Positions 17,965 to 27,498 of a stretch of DNA of 64,000 bases are shown here, in pieces. The DNA lies in assembly GCF_041379765.1 (NCBI RefSeq), contig NZ_CP166919.1, forward strand, positions 1,736,001-1,800,000. Direction: 5' to 3'. Positions within the stretch are counted from its first letter, which is position 1, and each line of letters begins with the position of its first letter. The notes beneath the pieces were generated by a model. That model did no database searches and had not been told where the DNA came from. It saw only the letters and a program-made list of their open reading frames with translations. Source of the DNA: Thalassotalea sp. Sam97 (lineage in GTDB: Bacteria > Pseudomonadota > Gammaproteobacteria > Enterobacterales > Alteromonadaceae). The translations under genes and the position numbers were made by a program.

Positions 17965-20900
17965 TTAATCTAAATGGCTAAGTAGTGCTTGCAATGGGTG
18001 ACGAAGTTGTTTTTGACCAAAGCGCTTCACTTGTGAGCGACAAGAAAACCCGGTTGCCAATTGATAATGACTGTCACCTGAGCTAATTGGTTGCTGCCAA
18101 CTTAATTCATACAGGCCTTTAGAGTTTTGTTGATTTTGAACTTCATGACCATACGTACCAGCCATTCCGCAGCACCCCACGGCTACAGGGGTTAACTGCA
18201 GGCCAAAAAATTCAAAAATTCGCTGCCAATCTTGCTCTGATGACACCAATGCGGTTTTTTCAGTACAGTGACTGAATAACTGATAACTCGGAACCGACTT
18301 AGTCGATTGCTGTACTAACTCAGGTAAAATTGAGGTTATCCATTCATGCGCGAGTAGGACATTGAAGTCGCCTCGTCGCTCACCGAGCACTTGCTTATAC
18401 TCGTCTCGATAGCAGAGCACCAAGGACGCATCGCAACCAATCATGGTGACCTTCAGCTTGGCTAGCTGATTAAGTAACTGTGCCGAATTTTCTGCTGTTT
18501 TCGCAAATTTTTTCAAAAAACCTTTGACATGTTCCGGTTTACCATTCGGCATAAATGGCATAAGCATCGGCTCAAAACCGAGTTTTTTAACTAACAACAT
18601 GAGATCGCTGACAACATTGGCGTCATAAAAACTCGTGAACGGATCTTGAACAATCACGACCAGTTTAGCGCGTTCAAGCTCGGACATGGCTTGCAACGTT
18701 TGCAAGTCAAAGCGAGGGTAGTTGGTGCTTTTTAGTTGTTTCGCAAGTGTTGGCTTTGATAGTAGCGGCGTATCGACATAGCCCAATACATGCTTAGCAA
18801 ATACCTTAAACACCCCGTTATCAATGGCAAAGTTGACCAGTGACGGCGCGAACGCTAATTTGGGCGCCAGCGTTTCAATATTAGCGACCACGTGATCTTT
18901 TGCAGGTCTTAAGTAGCGCGAATAATAAACTTCACTGAATTTTGCTTTAAATTCGGGTACATCGACTTTAACCGGACATTGGCTGGCACAGGCTTTACAT
19001 GCCAAACAGCCATTCATGACTTCCATCACTTCGGTGCTAAAGTCATATTGACCAACTTTACCTTTTAAACTGTTCACAGTGCGCAGAGCGAGACTTTTTA
19101 CGCTACTGTGCGATTGTTGGGAAAGTTCGTTAAAGTCGCTGCCTTTTGCTGCTAACTGGCGCAGCCACTCACGCATCAACCCCGCCCTTCCTTTAGGGCT
19201 ATGACGACGATCACCGGTAATTTTACTCGATGGGCACATAGGCGATTTAGGATCGAAGTTAAAACACAAACCATTGCCGTTGCAATTGGTTGCAGCAGGC
19301 ACGCTGTCACGCATTTGAATGGGTATTTGGCGATCAAAGGTAGCACGCTTAGTCGCATCAACGCTCACTAAGGGATCAGTCGACTCTATCGGTGTACATA
19401 TTTTTCCAGGGTTCATTTTATTTTTAGGATCAAAGGCGGTTTTTATCACCCGCAATTGATGAAATAACTCTTCACCAAAAAATGTTGGTCCGTATTCACT
19501 ACGATAGCCTTTTCCATGCTCGCCCCACATTAACCCGCCATATTTCGCGGTAAGAGCAACCACTTGATCAGAGATTTCGCGCATAACTTGCTCTTGTTTG
19601 GGATCGCATAAATCGAGAGCTGGACGAACATGTAAAACACCGGCATCGACATGACCAAACATGCCGTAATTTAAGTGATAACTGTCTAATAATTGACGAA
19701 ACTCAAGAATAAAATCGGCAAGGTTTTCAGGTGGTACAGCGGTGTCTTCGGCAAAAGCAATCGGTTTAGCCCGCCCTTCTGTTGCGCCTAATAAGCCGAC
19801 CGCCTTTTTACGCATGCCATACAAACGATTGATACTGGCTAAATCATAGGTATATTGATAACCAATAACACCAAAGTCGCGCTCCTCAACACAGCTGTCT
19901 AAGTGCCGTTGAAGTTTATCAATTGCATCAGCAACTTCTTGCTCGCTATCACCGGCGTATTCGACGATATTTAAGCCATCCATGGTTTTACCTGGCACGT
20001 CGGTAATAAGAGCTTTTACCGAGTGCCAAACAACGTCGCTTTTCGCTAGGTTCAATACCCGACTATCTATAGTTTCAACCGACAAGGCATCCGCTTTGAC
20101 TAATTCTGGGGCATGGCGTAATGCTGACTCAAAACTTTCGTACTTAATATTAAGTAGTGCCCGCACCTTTGGAATTGGCGTAATATTCAATTTTGCTTCA
20201 GCAACAATCGCCAAGCTCCCCTCAGAGCCGGTGATAAGGCGGCCAATATCAAAACGGCTTAAATCGTCATTAAACACATTTTCTAAATCATAGCCGGTTA
20301 AAAAGCGATTTAATCTTGGAAATTTGGCGATGATTTTTTCACGATTTTCAAAGCATGCCTGGTAAGCGGTATTAAGAATATTTTGCTTATATGATGAAGC
20401 CGGTTCATGTCGGCTTACAGCGTCACTGCCAACCGCTTCCGTAGTTAGCTCTTCACCATTAGCCAAAACACAGCGTAATCCTAAGACGTGATCCGATGTT
20501 TTACCATAGACTAGAGAGCCTTGCCCTGATGCATCGGTATTGATCATGCCACCGATCGTCGCACGATTACTGGTCGATAAGTCCGGTGAAAAAAAGAAGC
20601 CTAACGGCTTTAAAAACGCATTCAGTTGATCTTTTACCACACCAGCTTGTACCCGAACCCAGTGTTCTTCACTGTTGACCTCGATGATCTGTTTCATATG
20701 ACGTGATAAGTCAATGACAATACCCGGTGTTAAACTTTGACCATTGGTGCCGGTGCCACCGCCACGCGCACTAAATTGAATATCAACGAACTCATCTGTA
20801 TTGGCGACCTGTGTTGCGATTTTAATGTCTTCGACCGATTTAGGGTGAATAACCGCTTGTGGGATCTGTTGATATACACTGTTGTCGGTAGCGACAGCTA

Positions 20901-21015
20901 ATCGACTACTGTAATCGCAGCTTACATCACCAGAAAAGCCCTGCTTGATAATGGTTTTAAGGTACTTTTGATATATTGGTTGGCTAATATCGGAAATTTC
21001 AATTCGAGGTAACAT
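17965..21015 (-). CDS. ydiJ: FAD-binding and iron-sulfur oxidoreductase YdiJ (D-2-hydroxyglutarate dehydrogenase type)
   Basis: 1016-residue fusion of a flavin-linked 2-hydroxy-acid dehydrogenase with an iron-sulfur domain. E. coli YdiJ oxidises D-2-hydroxyglutarate. In order: FAD-binding PCMH domain (near residues 40-270, SARGGGTGTNGQSLTPGIV and PDLSTSNRATIGGMINTDA), the FAD-linked oxidase C-terminal domain (to about 540, GHVDAGVLHVRPALD), a cysteine-rich ferredoxin-like motif CLACKACASQCPVKVD near residue 665, and a C-terminal CCG-type domain with VGCCGMAGTYGHE near residue 950. In relatives it lies in the same ldh-ydiJ-ppsA neighbourhood. Confidence 0.93.
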   Translation of the reverse strand: MLPRIEISDISQPIYQKYLKTIIKQGFSGDVSCDYSSRLAVATDNSVYQQIPQAVIHPKSVEDIKIATQVANTDEFVDIQFSARGGGTGTNGQSLTPGIVIDLSRHMKQIIEVNSEEHWVRVQAGVVKDQLNAFLKPLGFFFSPDLSTSNRATIGGMINTDASGQGSLVYGKTSDHVLGLRCVLANGEELTTEAVGSDAVSRHEPASSYKQNILNTAYQACFENREKIIAKFPRLNRFLTGYDLENVFNDDLSRFDIGRLITGSEGSLAIVAEAKLNITPIPKVRALLNIKYESFESALRHAPELVKADALSVETIDSRVLNLAKSDVVWHSVKALITDVPGKTMDGLNIVEYAGDSEQEVADAIDKLQRHLDSCVEERDFGVIGYQYTYDLASINRLYGMRKKAVGLLGATEGRAKPIAFAEDTAVPPENLADFILEFRQLLDSYHLNYGMFGHVDAGVLHVRPALDLCDPKQEQVMREISDQVVALTAKYGGLMWGEHGKGYRSEYGPTFFGEELFHQLRVIKTAFDPKNKMNPGKICTPIESTDPLVSVDATKRATFDRQIPIQMRDSVPAATNCNGNGLCFNFDPKSPMCPSSKITGDRRHSPKGRAGLMREWLRQLAAKGSDFNELSQQSHSSVKSLALRTVNSLKGKVGQYDFSTEVMEVMNGCLACKACASQCPVKVDVPEFKAKFSEVYYSRYLRPAKDHVVANIETLAPKLAFAPSLVNFAIDNGVFKVFAKHVLGYVDTPLLSKPTLAKQLKSTNYPRFDLQTLQAMSELERAKLVVIVQDPFTSFYDANVVSDLMLLVKKLGFEPMLMPFMPNGKPEHVKGFLKKFAKTAENSAQLLNQLAKLKVTMIGCDASLVLCYRDEYKQVLGERRGDFNVLLAHEWITSILPELVQQSTKSVPSYQLFSHCTEKTALVSSEQDWQRIFEFFGLQLTPVAVGCCGMAGTYGHEVQNQQNSKGLYELSWQQPISSGDSHYQLATGFSCRSQVKRFGQKQLRHPLQALLSHLD

Positions 21016-21211
21016 GACTACGTAGCCTTTGAAAACGTGTAGGCGCTAATAATGCTAAATTTTACTCTTAAAAACAATGGCTTTATACCCGTATATTCGC
21101 TGATTGGATCATTTTAAAGCAAATTGTCTAAGCCATAATTAAATGCGTGACGAATTTATGGGTTAGTACTTAAATGTTATAAGTGATGAGTAGAATAATT
21201 AACGGATAGAC

Positions 21212-21236
21212 AAAAAAGGCGCTCAATGAGCGCCTT
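21212..21236 (-). terminator. terminator of ppsA
   Basis: AAGGCGCTC and GAGCGCCTT around a 3-base loop, with a run of six T on the minus strand, 18 bp after the ppsA stop. Confidence 0.85.
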
Positions 21237-21253
21237 CTATGATAATTTACAGA

Positions 21254-23626
21254 TTATTTGTTTTGCTCTGCCAAATATAACCAGGTATCAAGAACGGTAT
21301 CTGGGTTTAACGATACTGAGTCAATACCTTGGTCAACTAACCAAGCAGCAAAGTCTTTGTGATCTGACGGCCCTTGACCACAAATCCCTACATATTTACC
21401 ACGCTCTTTACACGCTTTGATGGCCATTTCAAGTAGCACCTTAATGGCCGGATTGCGCTCATCAAACAAATGTGCAATTAAACCTGAATCACGATCAAGC
21501 CCTAAGGTTAATTGCGTTAAATCATTTGAACCAATAGAGAATCCATCAAAATGATCTAAGAATTGGTTGGCAAGTAAGGCATTAGATGGGAGCTCACACA
21601 TCATGATCACTTTAAGATCGTTTTGACCGCGCTCTAAGCCATTTTCAGCCAAAATGGCAATGACCTGCTCCGCTTCCTCAAGGGTTCGAACAAATGGGAT
21701 CATGATCTCCACGTTTGTTAAACCCATATCATTACGAACGCGTTTGATGGCTTCACATTCCATTTTAAAGCACTCACGAAAATCATCAGAAATATAACGT
21801 GATGCGCCGCGATAGCCAATCATAGGGTTTTCTTCTTCTGGCTCATAAATATCGCCGCCGACCAAGTTCGCGTATTCATTTGACTTAAAGTCAGACATAC
21901 GAACGATAACTCGCTCTGGCGCAAACGCTGCCGCTAATGTCGCTATACCTTCTGTTAGCTTACTGACAAAAAACTCACGTGGGGTTTCATAACCCGCCAT
22001 AATATCTTTGATTTCTTCTTGCAAGTCAGCAGATTCGTTTTCAAAGTTTAATAGTGCCTTAGGGTGCACACCGATCATTTTATTAATGACAAACTCAACA
22101 CGTGCTAAGCCAATGCCTGCATGTGGTAATCGAGAAAAACTAAAGGCACGATCAGGATTACCAACGTTCATCATGACTTTAATAGGAACATTCGGCATGT
22201 CATCGATTTGCGATGTGGCGACGGTGAAATCCAACTGACCTTCGTAAATAAAACCGGTGTCACCTTCGGCACAAGATACCGTGACATCGCAGCCATCAGC
22301 AATTTTAGCCGTGGCATCGCCACAGCCGACGACTGCAGGAATGCCCATTTCACGGGCAATAATGGCCGCATGACACGTACGTCCACCACGATTTGTAACA
22401 ATCGCCGAAGCACGTTTCATGATGGGTTCCCAATCAGGATCGGTCATATCCGTAACCAGCACGTCACCTGGTTGCACATTATCCATTTCGTCGATTGAAT
22501 TAAGGATCTTAACCGTACCTTTGCCAATTTTGTTGCCAATTGCGCGACCTTCAACAATGACGTTTGACTTGTCTTGTAACTTAAATTGTTCAATTACATT
22601 GGCACTTTCACGAGAGCGAACGGTTTCAGGACGTGCTTGGACAATATACAACTTGCCATCGAGGCCGTCTTTTGCCCATTCAATATCCATAGGTCGTTGA
22701 TAATGGTTTTCAATGATGACTGCTTGTTTGGCAAGCTCTTGTACTTCCTCATCGGTGATTGAGAAAGTATTCGAAACCGATTCATCGACATCAACAACAT
22801 TCACTTGCTTGCCGTGCTCTTGGCTATCTGCGTACACCATTTTTATGGCTTTTGAACCAATATTACGGCGTAATACCGCTGGTCGCCCTGCACTTAAGGT
22901 TGGCTTATGTACGTAAAATTCATCTGGGTTTACTGCACCTTGCACCACCATTTCACCTAAACCAAAGCTTGATGTGATGAAAACAACGTCGTCAAAACCT
23001 GACTCTGTATCGATGGTGAACATAACACCGCTTGAGGCGATATCTGAACGTACCATGCGTTGAATACCAGCAGATAACGCAACACCTCGGTGGTCATAGC
23101 CCGAGTGCACGCGATAAGAAATAGCACGATCATTAAACAATGAGGCAAATACGTGTTTGATAGCGACTAATATGGCGTCTAAGCCGCGCACATTAAGGAA
23201 CGTTTCTTGTTGGCCGGCAAACGACGCGTCTGGCATATCCTCAGCAGTGGCTGAAGAACGCACAGCAAATGATGCTTGGTCACCATGCTCTCCTGCAAGA
23301 TGCTGATAAGCATGCTCAATATCCGCTTGCATCTGAGGTAGGAACGGCGTATCGATAATCCATTGACGAATTTTTGCGCCACATTCGGTTAAAGCTTGGA
23401 TGTTATCAACATCAAGGGTATCTAGCTCAGCGTGAATTTTTTCATTTATTCCTGACTGCTCTAAAAATTCGTTAAACGCAAAGGCAGTTGTTGCAAAACC
23501 ACCCGGTACCTGAACGCCAACATTAGCCAAATTTGAGATCATTTCTCCTAATGACGCGTTTTTACCACCGACTCGGTCGACATCACTCATACCAAGATCT
23601 TGGTACCAAAGTACATTTTCCTGCAC
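21254..23626 (-). CDS. ppsA: phosphoenolpyruvate synthase PpsA
   Basis: Gluconeogenic enzyme (pyruvate, water dikinase) making PEP from pyruvate and ATP. The 790 residues carry the N-terminal ATP-binding domain (GGKNASLGEM at the start, AVRSSATAEDMPDASFAGQQETFLN), the swivelling phospho-histidine domain with GGRTCHAAIIARE, and the C-terminal TIM barrel with VMMCELPSNALL and GSNDLTQLTLGLDRDSG. It is divergent from ppsR, whose product controls it by phosphorylation. Confidence 0.97.
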   Translation of the reverse strand: MQENVLWYQDLGMSDVDRVGGKNASLGEMISNLANVGVQVPGGFATTAFAFNEFLEQSGINEKIHAELDTLDVDNIQALTECGAKIRQWIIDTPFLPQMQADIEHAYQHLAGEHGDQASFAVRSSATAEDMPDASFAGQQETFLNVRGLDAILVAIKHVFASLFNDRAISYRVHSGYDHRGVALSAGIQRMVRSDIASSGVMFTIDTESGFDDVVFITSSFGLGEMVVQGAVNPDEFYVHKPTLSAGRPAVLRRNIGSKAIKMVYADSQEHGKQVNVVDVDESVSNTFSITDEEVQELAKQAVIIENHYQRPMDIEWAKDGLDGKLYIVQARPETVRSRESANVIEQFKLQDKSNVIVEGRAIGNKIGKGTVKILNSIDEMDNVQPGDVLVTDMTDPDWEPIMKRASAIVTNRGGRTCHAAIIAREMGIPAVVGCGDATAKIADGCDVTVSCAEGDTGFIYEGQLDFTVATSQIDDMPNVPIKVMMNVGNPDRAFSFSRLPHAGIGLARVEFVINKMIGVHPKALLNFENESADLQEEIKDIMAGYETPREFFVSKLTEGIATLAAAFAPERVIVRMSDFKSNEYANLVGGDIYEPEEENPMIGYRGASRYISDDFRECFKMECEAIKRVRNDMGLTNVEIMIPFVRTLEEAEQVIAILAENGLERGQNDLKVIMMCELPSNALLANQFLDHFDGFSIGSNDLTQLTLGLDRDSGLIAHLFDERNPAIKVLLEMAIKACKERGKYVGICGQGPSDHKDFAAWLVDQGIDSVSLNPDTVLDTWLYLAEQNK

Positions 23627-23798
23627 GTTGTTCTCCTAACAAGAAAGTTCTAGTTGTAATAACGGGTATTTTTTACTTTTGTTTATTGAAATAAACCAGT
23701 AATTTACCTCTTAAATTCATCGACATTCTACACCGATAAGCGATAAACTAAAACCCATGATGTAAGTTTTTATTTTGAGTTACAAGGTTAATCTAAAC

Positions 23799-24608
23799 AT
23801 GCGCGCTGCATTTTATATATCTGATGGCACAGCCATTACTTCTGAAGTTTTTGGACACGCGTTGTTGTCGCTTTTTCCTGTTGAATTTGAACACATTACC
23901 ATTCCCTTTGTAGAACGCGTTGAAAAAGCGGAGCAAGTAAAAAAGCAAATCAATTTAACCGCAAAGCGTACAGGACAAAAACCCTTTGTATTTTATACCT
24001 TTGTCACGTCTGAGATACGAGAGATCATCGACTCTAGCGATGCTATTATTTATAACTTCTTAGAGCATTTTGTTAGCCCGATTGAACGTGAGCTCGGCAT
24101 TAGCGCTAAACCTAAATCTCACCGTACGCATTCTATCCACGAAAACAGTTACGATTACCGAATTGACGCAGTAAACTTTGCGCTCGCTAACGACGACGGC
24201 AGTAAAATAACCGATTATGAACACGCCGACGTGATCATCGTTGGCGTGTCAAGATCGGGAAAAACACCGTCCTCTCTGTATCTAGCCCTGCAATACGGGA
24301 TTAAAGCGGCAAATTACCCATTTACCGAAGATGACATGGAAGATCTCAAACTTCCTGCATTTTTAAAAAAACACAAAAAGAAACTCTTTGGTTTAACCAT
24401 AGATCCAAACCGTTTGCATGAAATACGCGATGGCAGAATGGCCAACTCCAAATATTCATCGGCACGGCAATGTCGTATGGAAATTAGAGAAGTAGAGAAA
24501 TTATTTAAAAAAGAAAAAATCCCCTACATCAATACCACAAAGTTCTCAGTTGAAGAAATTTCCGCCAAAATCATCGCCGATACAGGCTTACAGCGTTATA
24601 AATACTAA
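23799..24608 (+). CDS. ppsR: PEP synthase regulatory protein PpsR (bifunctional kinase/pyrophosphorylase)
   Basis: Inactivates PEP synthase by ADP-dependent phosphorylation of a threonine near the catalytic histidine and reactivates it by Pi-dependent removal. Family features are FYISDGTAITSEVFGHALLS at the N-terminus and the P-loop-like GVSRSGKTPSSLYLALQYG near residues 146-165. The frame could open at a TTG at 23775, but the ATG at 23799 gives the family length (269 residues), with AAGG about 11 bases upstream. It is divergent from ppsA and upstream of aroH, as in E. coli. Confidence 0.94.
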   Translation: MRAAFYISDGTAITSEVFGHALLSLFPVEFEHITIPFVERVEKAEQVKKQINLTAKRTGQKPFVFYTFVTSEIREIIDSSDAIIYNFLEHFVSPIERELGISAKPKSHRTHSIHENSYDYRIDAVNFALANDDGSKITDYEHADVIIVGVSRSGKTPSSLYLALQYGIKAANYPFTEDDMEDLKLPAFLKKHKKKLFGLTIDPNRLHEIRDGRMANSKYSSARQCRMEIREVEKLFKKEKIPYINTTKFSVEEISAKIIADTGLQRYKY

Positions 24609-24715
24609 AATATTGTTAACTGTACTGATTTAGTCATCATTATTATAAGAAAACGGTTTCAATAAGCGCTGTTTTTTCTTATATTTGCTGCATTGACATG
24701 AAGTGGTACAAATAC

Positions 24716-25768
24716 ATGACTTTAAAAACTGACGAATTGCGTACATCGCTTATCGATCATTTGATATCGCCGGCTCAATTAGCCCGCGATATTCCGTTAA
24801 GTGACAGCACGGCGCAATTCATCATCAACGCCAGGCACGATATTGAGCAGATCATTTGCGGCAAAGACAAGCGACTATTGGTTGTTATCGGCCCCTGCTC
24901 GATCCACGACCCGCAAGCCGCGTTAGATTATGCTGAAAAGCTTAAAGCTCTACAGCAGAAATACAAAAACGAATTGTACATCGTTATGCGAGTGTACTTT
25001 GAAAAACCGCGTACCACGGTCGGTTGGAAAGGCTTGATCAGTGATCCTGACTTGGACAAATCGTTCAATGTGGAAAAAGGTCTGCATCTTGCCCGCGATT
25101 TACTGGTGAAAATTAATGATATGGGATTGCCTGCCGCTACCGAATTTCTCGATATGGTTACCGGTCAATATATCTCTGATTTGATCAGTTGGGGCGCAAT
25201 TGGTGCACGTACCACCGAATCACAAGTACACCGCGAGCTCGCCTCGGCTTTATCATGCCCTGTTGGCTTTAAAAATGGTACCGACGGCAATATCAAAATT
25301 GCCATTGATGCAATTCACGCATCACAGGTACCTCATGTATTGTACTCACCGGATAAAACCGGACAGATGTGTATTTACCGTACAACCGGTAATCCGTATG
25401 CGCACGTCATTTTACGCGGTGGTAAAAAGCCTAACTATTTTAAAAACGATATCGATAACACCTGTAAAAAGCTAGCACAAGCGAACATTACACCAAGTGT
25501 TATGGTTGACTGCTCACATGGTAATAGTGAAAAAGATCATTTAAAGCAACATAATGTCGCAACTGAGCTAGCCGAGCAAATTAAGGAAGGTTCACATGGT
25601 ATTTTTGGCGTGATGATTGAAAGCTTTTTGGTTGAGGGTAAACAAAACGTTATTAATCCAAACGATTTAACCTATGGACAAAGCATCACCGATGCCTGCG
25701 TTAATTTAACCCAAAGCGAAACCATGCTCGATATTTTGCAACAAGCTGTTCAAATAAGAACGCAATAG
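24716..25768 (+). CDS. aroH: 3-deoxy-7-phosphoheptulonate synthase, Trp-type (AroH)
   Basis: First enzyme of the shikimate pathway, condensing PEP and erythrose 4-phosphate to DAHP. The 350 residues are class I DAHP synthase (IGPCSIHDP, FEKPRTTVGWKGLI, GARTTESQVHRELAS, GFKNGTDG). The N-terminus MTLKTDELRTSLIDHLISPAQLA and the segment LRGGKKPNY resemble the tryptophan-sensitive isozyme, and ppsR-aroH adjacency is the E. coli order. The ATG at 24716 is preferred over 24698. Allosteric specificity is inferred, not shown. A second DAHP synthase is at 43238-44293. Confidence 0.88.
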   Translation: MTLKTDELRTSLIDHLISPAQLARDIPLSDSTAQFIINARHDIEQIICGKDKRLLVVIGPCSIHDPQAALDYAEKLKALQQKYKNELYIVMRVYFEKPRTTVGWKGLISDPDLDKSFNVEKGLHLARDLLVKINDMGLPAATEFLDMVTGQYISDLISWGAIGARTTESQVHRELASALSCPVGFKNGTDGNIKIAIDAIHASQVPHVLYSPDKTGQMCIYRTTGNPYAHVILRGGKKPNYFKNDIDNTCKKLAQANITPSVMVDCSHGNSEKDHLKQHNVATELAEQIKEGSHGIFGVMIESFLVEGKQNVINPNDLTYGQSITDACVNLTQSETMLDILQQAVQIRTQ

Positions 25769-25795
25769 ATATTTCAGTTCAGCTTAAAATAACGT

Positions 25796-25826
25796 AAAAA
25801 ACCACTGCTTTGGCAGTGGTTTTTTA
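25796..25826 (+). terminator. terminator of aroH
   Basis: ACCACTGC and GCAGTGGT around TTTG, flanked by A-run and T-run, 27 bp after the stop. It may also serve the convergent PEP-CTERM gene. Confidence 0.88.
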
Positions 25827-25845
25827 TTATAAAGATAACTAATTT

Positions 25846-26511
25846 CTAAACCGTTAGCTTCAATTTGCGAGAAGCTAATCCCGCTAGACCTAATAAAAAC
25901 ATTGCAATAGTTGAAGGCTCTGGAACGCCAGTCTTTGGGTCGCCACCGCCAGAATAATAAGTATATTCAACTTTAGCGTAACCTTTTAAGCTTGTATGAG
26001 GATCAATATCAGTCAATAGATTCACTCCTGGACCAAAATCTATTTTGAATGTAATTTGACCATCCGCTAAAAACTCGTTTGTTTTAATTGAGCCTAGACT
26101 CATGTCAATCCAAAATTCTTTAGCATACAATCCATTACCGTGTGAATCCTTACCTAAATAGTAGCTTTTAATTGGATTTACAGTATACCCTTTATCATTG
26201 GAGTAGTTTGTACCTCCACTAACATGCTCGGTAAGCCCATAGTATTGGTCATCTATAAAAACTGTAACGTTCTCGTCGACAACATTGGCGTCGAGATCGC
26301 CCATCACAAAGACTTTCAAAAATGAATCGGTATCATCTGCCCTATCGTCAATGTTAAACGTAAAAATAAAGTCTTCACCTTTGGTCTCTTGATGTTTTGA
26401 TGCAGATACCATTTTAGGTTGAGGATCAGAAGTAATCATTTCTGCGTTAGCAAACGTTCCTGCGCAGCAAAGTACAGAAAAAAATGCCATTTTTATAAAA
26501 TACATATTCAT
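25846..26511 (-). CDS. PEP-CTERM sorting domain protein
   Basis: Exported protein of about 221 residues. It has an N-terminal signal peptide (cleavage likely after GTFANA) and a classical PEP-CTERM tail: GVPEPSTIAMFLLGLAGLASRK, that is VPEP motif, hydrophobic helix and basic end. Such proteins are processed by an exosortase and usually belong to exopolysaccharide-linked surface systems. No exosortase is in this window. The middle is beta-rich with no recognised domain. The AAGG site favours the ATG at 26511 over 26517. The gene stands alone between a terminator and a 260-bp AT-rich gap. Confidence 0.82.
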   Translation of the reverse strand: MNMYFIKMAFFSVLCCAGTFANAEMITSDPQPKMVSASKHQETKGEDFIFTFNIDDRADDTDSFLKVFVMGDLDANVVDENVTVFIDDQYYGLTEHVSGGTNYSNDKGYTVNPIKSYYLGKDSHGNGLYAKEFWIDMSLGSIKTNEFLADGQITFKIDFGPGVNLLTDIDPHTSLKGYAKVEYTYYSGGGDPKTGVPEPSTIAMFLLGLAGLASRKLKLTV

Positions 26512-26773
26512 TTTCATGCCTTTTTACTCTTTAATGAGTCGGTTTATTCATGTGTTTGTTTCGATATAAATCAACACGCAAGATACAAGCCAATAAATTT
26601 TTACTTTTTAGAACAGCAACTTATGACAACATCAACTAGTAAAAAACAAGTTTTGTAAAGGTTCTCGACAGGAGAAAAGAGAAAGAAAGAGAAAGGACGC
26701 AGCTAAACAGAAACAATCTACAGCTACTAGATAAATATAACTAGCAGCTCTCGAATCCAGAAAACATTAGATA

Positions 26774-27004
26774 TTATTTTCGTTTCTTACCAAGCTTTAC
26801 AATGCCGTAAGCTAAAGCAGCACCAATCGCCATGGTAACTGCCAAGGGCATAAACCACATAAAAAAGGTTTCAAAAACACGCTGCCAAACCAAACCTTGT
26901 TCATTATAAAAAACATCATTGGCTGCTCGGTATACTTCTAGGGCCGTTGAAATAATGGCTAAAATCAAAGCCACAATTAAGGCGAAGTTAATTTGTTTGC
27001 GCAT
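26774..27004 (-). CDS. small membrane protein downstream of the tyrosine phosphatase
   Basis: 76 residues with two predicted membrane helices (about residues 7-24 and 48-70) and a basic C-terminal end KLGKKRK. It starts 8 bp after the phosphatase stop, so it is probably co-transcribed. No family was recognised and the function is unknown. Confidence 0.65.
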   Translation of the reverse strand: MRKQINFALIVALILAIISTALEVYRAANDVFYNEQGLVWQRVFETFFMWFMPLAVTMAIGAALAYGIVKLGKKRK

Positions 27005-27012
27005 AACAAATC

Positions 27013-27498
27013 CTATCGTTGTAATTGACGTAATAGGCCTTCGCTGGCGTCCTCGATTAAATCAAGTACCAACTCAAAGCCGCGACTGCCGCCATAATAC
27101 GGATCTGGCACTTCCTGCTCAACAAAATTTTCACTGTAATCAAGAAATAAACGTACTTTATGATGGTGTTCTTCAGGTGCCATCGCTAACAAGTTCTTCA
27201 TATTATCCGTATCCATCGCTAGTATGAGTGAAAATTGCCCAAAATCTTCAACAAGCACTTTGCGTGCACGAATACCTTTGAAGTTATAACCGCGTTCACA
27301 TCCAGCTTTTTGCGCTCTTGGATCGGGTTGTTCACCTTGATGAGCGCCTAACGTGCCTGCTGAATCAATCGTTACATCAATACCATACTCAAATGCTTTT
27401 TGACGAAAAACCGCTTCAGCTGATGGGGAACGACATATATTACCCATACACACAAACAGTACGGAATCAATTTTGTTATTATTAATATTATCAGACAC
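27013..27498 (-). CDS. low-molecular-weight protein-tyrosine-phosphatase, 5' end replaced by the island
   Basis: Removes phosphate from tyrosine or small phosphoesters via a cysteinyl intermediate. The 161 residues have the CX5R loop VCMGNICRS (C17, R23) near the N-terminus and the general-acid Asp in VPDPYYGG near residue 130. The start is a GTG at 27498 with only a weak ribosome site. The first 19 codons lie on the island side of the junction at 27441-27456. A second 5' end with ATG and a strong GGAG site is left at 33808. The present gene therefore seems to be a hybrid that is still in frame. Confidence 0.9.
   Translation of the reverse strand: MSDNINNNKIDSVLFVCMGNICRSPSAEAVFRQKAFEYGIDVTIDSAGTLGAHQGEQPDPRAQKAGCERGYNFKGIRARKVLVEDFGQFSLILAMDTDNMKNLLAMAPEEHHHKVRLFLDYSENFVEQEVPDPYYGGSRGFELVLDLIEDASEGLLRQLQR
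27441..27456. repeat. attachment-site core, left end of the island
   Basis: TACCCATACACACAAA, identical to 33763-33778. It covers the phosphatase codons for FVCMG. Beyond the core, the next 37 bp towards the gene start also resemble the copy at 33779-33815 with about six mismatches, so the island end imitates the gene's 5' region. Confidence 0.75.

Noticed and set aside
24609..24715. TrpR operator upstream of aroH
   Set aside because: GTTAACTGTAC near 24615 looks vaguely similar but lacks the symmetric CTAG-containing halves of trp operators.
26740..26770. tRNA-like TCGAATCC motif
   Set aside because: No cloverleaf can be folded around it and no acceptor stem is present.
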